Source: CAYNDL01 sp964396115 (GTDB lineage Bacteria > Patescibacteriota > Andersenbacteria > UBA10190 > CAIZMI01). Taken from it: a stretch of 19,444 nt of DNA. The DNA is taken from assembly GCA_964396115.1 (NCBI GenBank), contig CAYNDL010000017.1, forward strand, positions 1-19,444. The letters are read 5' to 3'. Position numbers and translations under genes: made by a program. Shown piece by piece: positions 15,437 to 19,444 of the stretch (position 1 is the stretch's first letter; every line of letters begins with the position of its first letter). The notes beneath the pieces are model-generated. The model made no database searches and was not told the DNA's origin. It was given only the letters and a program-made list of their open reading frames with translations.

Positions 15437-16541
15437 TATTAATTAATCTGGCATATTCCGTGCCATATTGTGAAGCGATACCTTCCCAGGAAAGAAGTGT
15501 GTTCGATGTGAGCAGAGCACACTGACCAAGTTTTTCTTTCAATTTTTCGTTCACAATCAACCTCTTTATTGCTCCTTTTAATGCTTTCGCATTGTTCGGG
15601 TCAACAACTAAACCGTTGATTCCATCTTTAACGACTTCAGTAAGAGCCCCTACCCTTGTGACTACAACCGGCTTCCCGAAAGAAAAAGCAATTGGGATAA
15701 CTCCGGACTGAGTTGCTTCCAAATAAGGCAACACCACGATCTCGCTTTCTTCAAAAAAATCGGCAACTTGACGCTCTTCTATATACCTGTTTTCAAAAAT
15801 AATTCTTCCCGAATTTTCCGTACGGACCATTTTTTTATATTTACTGGCATTTCCTTCGCCTGCAATAACCAAACTTATATCAAGGCCTTCTAGCAGTAAT
15901 TCCTGGACCGCATCGATCAACAAATGCAACCCTTTGTACTCAAGTATCCTCCCAAAGAATAATATACGATTTCTATGAGGTGTTTTTTTGTTCCGCCATC
16001 TCGCAAAAAAACCATAATTGCCGTGCGGAATTACTTGAATTCTTACTTGTGGATATTTGGTGGCAAGTTGCTCTTTTAATGAAGTGCCATGAACGACTAC
16101 TGCGCTAGCAGACCTAAGGAGAAACCTTACCATGAAATTTAAGACGAAACCAAATACTTCCCCGACATGCGAGACGGGGTCATGGATCGTTAGTATTATG
16201 GGGTGCTTTTTCAATTGCTTTCTCCACATTAGGTACCAGGGGTAAGCATCAACTACATGGATAACGTCTGGTTTGAATTTACCTATGTCATTCCATAAAT
16301 CTTTTGAGAAGAATTGTGTGAAAGTTTTTACGAGAAAAAGTAACGGCTTGTGTGGAGCGTCGATGTATTTTTTTACAACTTCTCCATCTTCTATCAAGTC
16401 TGGTTTGTTATAGGAAGAAGTCACAAACATGACGTCCCATTTTCCACTTCTTTTAAGAGCTCCAACGAGCTGGGTGGCGTAATGATAAATACCGCTCCTG
16501 TTTAAACAAAATATAACAACACGTTTTTTTATCACAACCAT
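15423..16541 (-). CDS. GT4 family glycosyltransferase (ATQSGV subgroup)
   Basis: GT-B glycosyltransferase, 372 residues from the ATG at 16541; a GTG at 16553 would add four residues. VVIFCLNRSGIYHYATQLV (8-26) is the N-terminal donor-proximal loop and DVIHVVDAYPWYL (92-104) the next strand. TIHDPVSH (118-125) is the conserved His-Asp region. RILFFGRILEYKGLHLLIDA (192-211) starts the C-terminal domain and LVIAGEG (224-230) follows. In place of E-x7-E it has LEATQSGVIPIAFSFGKPVV (274-293), with the first Glu kept and Pro in place of the second. This is the known ATQSGV variety of GT4 enzymes and need not mean loss of activity. It overlaps the AsnB-like gene by 10 bases and the methyltransferase gene by up to 14. 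Translation is probably coupled, as no strong ribosome binding site is visible. Donor and acceptor are unknown. Confidence 0.87.
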   Translation of the reverse strand: MVVIKKRVVIFCLNRSGIYHYATQLVGALKRSGKWDVMFVTSSYNKPDLIEDGEVVKKYIDAPHKPLLFLVKTFTQFFSKDLWNDIGKFKPDVIHVVDAYPWYLMWRKQLKKHPIILTIHDPVSHVGEVFGFVLNFMVRFLLRSASAVVVHGTSLKEQLATKYPQVRIQVIPHGNYGFFARWRNKKTPHRNRILFFGRILEYKGLHLLIDAVQELLLEGLDISLVIAGEGNASKYKKMVRTENSGRIIFENRYIEERQVADFFEESEIVVLPYLEATQSGVIPIAFSFGKPVVVTRVGALTEVVKDGINGLVVDPNNAKALKGAIKRLIVNEKLKEKLGQCALLTSNTLLSWEGIASQYGTEYARLINNEHV

Positions 16542-18394
16542 TTTTGCCGCCACAAAGATAAGAAATACAGCGCATAAATAAACTGTGAGTAGTCTGCGAC
16601 GCCCTTATTGTGCAACCTAACCGTGATCTCAATTTGTTTCCTGGAAATCGGCAAAAAATTACTACTTGCAAGTTCCATCACCGCTTCCCCCACGGGCGAC
16701 CGCCATTCATTCACTAAATATTCCGACATTGGCAAAGAAAAGCCTTGCTTCCCCTGAGTAATTATTTGTGGCGGCAACCATGGTCTCAAAGCGCGTCGTA
16801 GGAGTGTTTTAAGTTTGTACCGAACACCATTTACAGCAACTTTCTTCTCCGCCGAAACACTTCCGAGGGCAAACTCAGCAAATTCCCTATCAAGATAAGG
16901 ACATCGGACTTCCAAGCCGTTGGCCATAGACGCCCTGTCTACTTTTACAAGGAAATCATCAACTAGATGCGTATTAAGATAGGATTGCATTAAGTTATCT
17001 TGCCATTTTTTCTGGTTGAAATACTTATCAAATAGTGAATAATATTTTTCATGAGTATCGGCGTGTAAACTGCTTATTCTGGCGAATATTGAAGAATTTG
17101 TGTCACCAACCCATTGCAATGACCTTAATCCAAGAGCAAGCCCAGGATTTGTTCTTGCAGGTGTGACCATTTGAGAAAGGGCTTCAGCACCTTTTCCTAT
17201 TAGATTATGCAAAAAAGAAGGAGAGAATTGTTTTATGGAGTGGACATAAGAATACATTATGTAATTAAGATATCCTCCCCAAAGTTCGTCCGCCCCATCT
17301 CCACTTAAACAAACGGTTACTTGGCTTCTCGCCATTTCGGCAAGAGCATAAGAAGGGATCATGGACGAGTCCGCAAACGGTTCGTCATAATATTCAGGCA
17401 ACTTGTTCAAGATATCGAAAGCTTCTTTTGAACCCAAAACCTTACTGTGGTGCCTAGATCCTATCCATTCCGCAACCTGCTTAGCCTTACCGGTTTCATC
17501 GTAGCGTTCGTAATCAAAACCAATTGAAAAGGTATGAAAATTGGACAGTGAACCGATCTCCTTTGACACTGCTGCCACGATACCGGATGAATCAACACCG
17601 CCGCTTAGATAAGCACCGACAGGAACATCCGAAACAAGTCGTTTCCTAACTGAACGCAAAAGTAAGCTCCGCGTCTTTTCCTCCAGATTATTCTCAATCA
17701 GTGATTTTCCAAGTACCGATGCAGTATCCCAAAAGTGTTTGGATTTAGTTTCCCAAGTATTCAAATCAAAAGTCATCGCTGTGGCTGCACCCATCTTTTT
17801 AATACTCTTCCATATTGAATACTCCCCGGGTATGTAGCCGTAGGTTAAGTAATAGGACAGTGCTTCTTCGTCAATCATTTTATTGCCTGACAATAATTTC
17901 AACAGAGCCTTTGGCTGTGAAGCAAAGGCAAAATATTTGTCAGTTTTAATATAATATAAAGGTTTTTTACCGAAACGATCCCTACTGAAAAAGACCCTTT
18001 GCTTTTTTTTATCGTATATTGCAAAAGCCCACATGCCCTCGAAGCGATTGACGCAATCGTCGCCCAAATGATCATAAGCAGCCATGATCACCTCTGTATC
18101 TGTTTTGGAACGAAAGATATAGCCCTTACCTATCAATTCTTCACGGAGATCCTGAAAATTATATATCTCGCCGTTAAACACAATTACATACCCACCATCT
18201 GCGCTAGTCATTGGCTGCAAACCATTTTTCGTCAGGTCTATGATAGACAATCTTCGGTGCCCCAAAGCAAGATTGTCGTCTGTCCACACGCTACCATCAT
18301 CTGGGCCCCTGTGAACCAGACTGTTATTCATTTCGCCGATCAATTCCAGACCGTTGCCTTTTTCTTTACTAACAATACCACAAATACCACACAT
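16532..18394 (-). CDS. Asparagine synthase-type glutamine amidotransferase (AsnB/WbpS-like)
   Basis: Two-domain class II glutamine amidotransferase, 620 residues. The mature N-terminal nucleophile would be Cys2 (MCGICGIV). The glutaminase pocket is represented by GHRRLSIIDL (45-54), FNGEIYNF (73-80) and the KTDTE segment (97-101). An ATP-pyrophosphatase synthase domain follows, with the P-loop motif LSGGVDSS (263-270), YDEPFADSS (336-344) and LSGDGADELWGGY (363-375). The enzyme activates a carboxylate with ATP and amidates it with ammonia released from glutamine. The acceptor may be aspartate, but inside a glycan locus that also has a UDP-HexNAc dehydrogenase, amidation of a uronic acid to a uronamide is the better guess, as proposed for WbpS of Pseudomonas. 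Its ATG shares one base with the upstream stop. All expected motifs are intact. The choice of acceptor is inference. Confidence 0.93.
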   Translation of the reverse strand: MCGICGIVSKEKGNGLELIGEMNNSLVHRGPDDGSVWTDDNLALGHRRLSIIDLTKNGLQPMTSADGGYVIVFNGEIYNFQDLREELIGKGYIFRSKTDTEVIMAAYDHLGDDCVNRFEGMWAFAIYDKKKQRVFFSRDRFGKKPLYYIKTDKYFAFASQPKALLKLLSGNKMIDEEALSYYLTYGYIPGEYSIWKSIKKMGAATAMTFDLNTWETKSKHFWDTASVLGKSLIENNLEEKTRSLLLRSVRKRLVSDVPVGAYLSGGVDSSGIVAAVSKEIGSLSNFHTFSIGFDYERYDETGKAKQVAEWIGSRHHSKVLGSKEAFDILNKLPEYYDEPFADSSMIPSYALAEMARSQVTVCLSGDGADELWGGYLNYIMYSYVHSIKQFSPSFLHNLIGKGAEALSQMVTPARTNPGLALGLRSLQWVGDTNSSIFARISSLHADTHEKYYSLFDKYFNQKKWQDNLMQSYLNTHLVDDFLVKVDRASMANGLEVRCPYLDREFAEFALGSVSAEKKVAVNGVRYKLKTLLRRALRPWLPPQIITQGKQGFSLPMSEYLVNEWRSPVGEAVMELASSNFLPISRKQIEITVRLHNKGVADYSQFIYALYFLSLWRQKWL

Positions 18395-19444
18395 TATTTT
18401 GCTTTAATGTATTCCTCGCTAACCCGCCAGGCAACCATTGAATTAGATTCGAAAACTTTCTTAAAAAGAGGCTCTTTGAAATATTCAAGGTGAGTACCTA
18501 AAAAGTTTTCTTTCCTGAAGTAGGGACGGCCAGCTAAATAACTTTGTTCTTTGTCCAAAGAAAAAGCCACAAATATCTGGGTATCTTCATTTATCGAACA
18601 ATTTTTTGCGTTTAAAAACGAGGTTTTATATTCCTGAGCACTTTTATCCAGATCGGCATTATTAAGCAATGGATCATTTAAGAACAATGAGACCTCTTCC
18701 TCTAATCGTACTTTCCTGTCATTTTTTTCTCTAACACATGACGACAGGATTCCACTAATAAATTCGCGCATGCTGTATGACTTATCTTCATCCGTGAATA
18801 CTTTCTCTGGCGGGACGACTGACTTCAACTTCGCATATTGTTCAAAGAGGACCCTATTTCCCTCCTGTGTTATGACTATTGCATTGTCAGGAATAATCTC
18901 AGACAACTCCTTCGCGGCTGCTAATTCGCCCTCTGTGATCTGTGCCCCTTTCACATCTGCCACATAAATCGCGCCCCCAAGGCCAACCAACATCAAGAAG
19001 GTTAAGCCAATTCGCACAACATATTTTTTCCTTAGATTTTCTTCAATACGTCTTAAGATAGGTCCTGCAAAAAATAACACTGCCAGATCAAGGAAAAGCC
19101 AGGATCTTTCTGGTAAATAACCAAGGTTAAAACGAGGAAATAATTCAGCATTAAAGAAGAAAATTGCAATAAATAACGAAGGAAATAATAAGGCACTTTT
19201 AAATTTCATCTTTTTCTTCTCAATAAATAAATATACAGATGCCGCAATGATTCCAGCTGAAACGGGGCCAAAATAATATGCATAGTATTTTATTACGTTA
19301 TTCCAACCTATCCAGCTCATGTCATCACTTGCGACAGAGACATATTTATTTAAAAACCACCAACGAAAGGTTATACCCCCTCCATCAAAGAAATACGACC
19401 CAAATTCGATAAGGGAAGAAATTCTAAATATCGTCAGATACGGG
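18394..19444 (-). CDS. Multi-pass membrane protein, C-terminal part (N-terminus outside window)
   Basis: Not recognised with certainty. The reading frame stays open through the right edge, and the 41 codons beyond the ATG at 19320 look coding (for example SYFDGGITFRWWFLN), so that ATG is internal and about 349 residues of a longer protein are visible. The visible part has about four hydrophobic helices: GPVSAGIIAASVYLF, LLFPSLFIAIFFF, SWLFLDLAVLFFAGPIL and IGLTFLMLVGLGGAIYV. It ends in a soluble tail of some 180 residues that includes IPDNAIVITQEGNRVLFEQY and a few cysteines. The layout, many helices then an extramembrane C-terminal domain, is compatible with a GT-C glycosyltransferase, an O-antigen ligase/polymerase or another glycan membrane protein, but no catalytic motif is visible here. 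Its stop overlaps the AsnB-like start by one base, so it is the next gene upstream in that transcription unit. Confidence 0.7.
   Translation of the reverse strand, partial: PYLTIFRISSLIEFGSYFFDGGGITFRWWFLNKYVSVASDDMSWIGWNNVIKYYAYYFGPVSAGIIAASVYLFIEKKKMKFKSALLFPSLFIAIFFFNAELFPRFNLGYLPERSWLFLDLAVLFFAGPILRRIEENLRKKYVVRIGLTFLMLVGLGGAIYVADVKGAQITEGELAAAKELSEIIPDNAIVITQEGNRVLFEQYAKLKSVVPPEKVFTDEDKSYSMREFISGILSSCVREKNDRKVRLEEEVSLFLNDPLLNNADLDKSAQEYKTSFLNAKNCSINEDTQIFVAFSLDKEQSYLAGRPYFRKENFLGTHLEYFKEPLFKKVFESNSMVAWRVSEEYIKAK

Noticed and set aside
15423..16541. Loss of the second catalytic-site Glu as a sign of an inactive enzyme
   Set aside because: The LEATQSGV pattern is a known variety of GT4 enzymes, and the rest of the donor domain is well kept.
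17999..18493. Open frame of 164 codons on the plus strand
   Set aside because: It lies antisense to the start of the AsnB-like gene and the end of its neighbour, both of which have strong family motifs; the translation has no recognisable domain.
1..19444. Mobile elements, toxin-antitoxin, phage defence, CRISPR, tRNA or rRNA genes
   Set aside because: No transposase, integrase, repeat-spacer pattern, small toxin-like gene pair or RNA gene sequence was seen; every gene with a recognised family is a glycan-type, methyltransferase, amidotransferase or membrane family.

Overview
The window is almost wholly coding and looks like the middle of a bacterial surface-glycan (polysaccharide, O-antigen or capsule-like) locus. 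It holds 18 protein genes in two head-on blocks, both cut by the window edges. There are no RNA genes, insertion sequences, integrases or CRISPR arrays, and the longest gene-free stretch is about 44 bases. The standard code fits, with TGA ending several genes. Base composition is moderately AT-rich. Most starts have no clear Shine-Dalgarno sequence and genes commonly overlap. This packing, together with the family mix, would suit a Patescibacteria/CPR-type or another environmental bacterium, but no phylogenetic marker is present and the placement is a weak inference.

Plus strand, 1-11503: a DUF6580 membrane protein (5' partial), an extended-SDR UDP-sugar epimerase, a TviB/WbpO-type UDP-HexNAc 6-dehydrogenase, a GT4 glycosyltransferase, a Wzx-like flippase, a DegT-family sugar aminotransferase, a SAM methyltransferase, a second GT4, two more methyltransferases, a GT2 and a third GT4. 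The last five junctions overlap by 11, 4, 32, 26 and 41 bases.

Minus strand, 19444 down to 11468: a large membrane protein (N-terminus outside the window), an AsnB-type glutamine amidotransferase, a GT4 of the ATQSGV subgroup, a methyltransferase with a hydrophobic tail, UDP-galactopyranose mutase (Glf), and a 720-residue fusion of a polyprenyl-phosphate-sugar-synthase-like GT2 domain to a GT-C-like multi-pass membrane domain. The two blocks meet tail to tail with a 36-base overlap of coding sequence.

Read together: the epimerase and dehydrogenase can make UDP-GalNAcA (or UDP-GlcNAcA/GalA); the AsnB homologue may convert the uronic acid to its amide, as proposed for WbpS; Glf supplies UDP-galactofuranose; the aminotransferase makes an amino sugar from a keto-sugar whose source is not in the window; the methyltransferases may cap or decorate sugars. 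The GT4 and GT2 enzymes assemble the repeat on a lipid carrier and the flippase moves it across the membrane. The GT2-GT-C fusion could load a single sugar onto polyprenyl phosphate and transfer it on the outer face. No initiating sugar-phosphate transferase, recognisable Wzy polymerase, Wzz or ABC exporter is visible. I see no wholly new system. The points most worth a second look are the fusion protein, the split uronamide pathway, a near-perfect 33-base inverted repeat inside the GT2 gene, and altered E-x7-E motifs in three of four GT4 enzymes.
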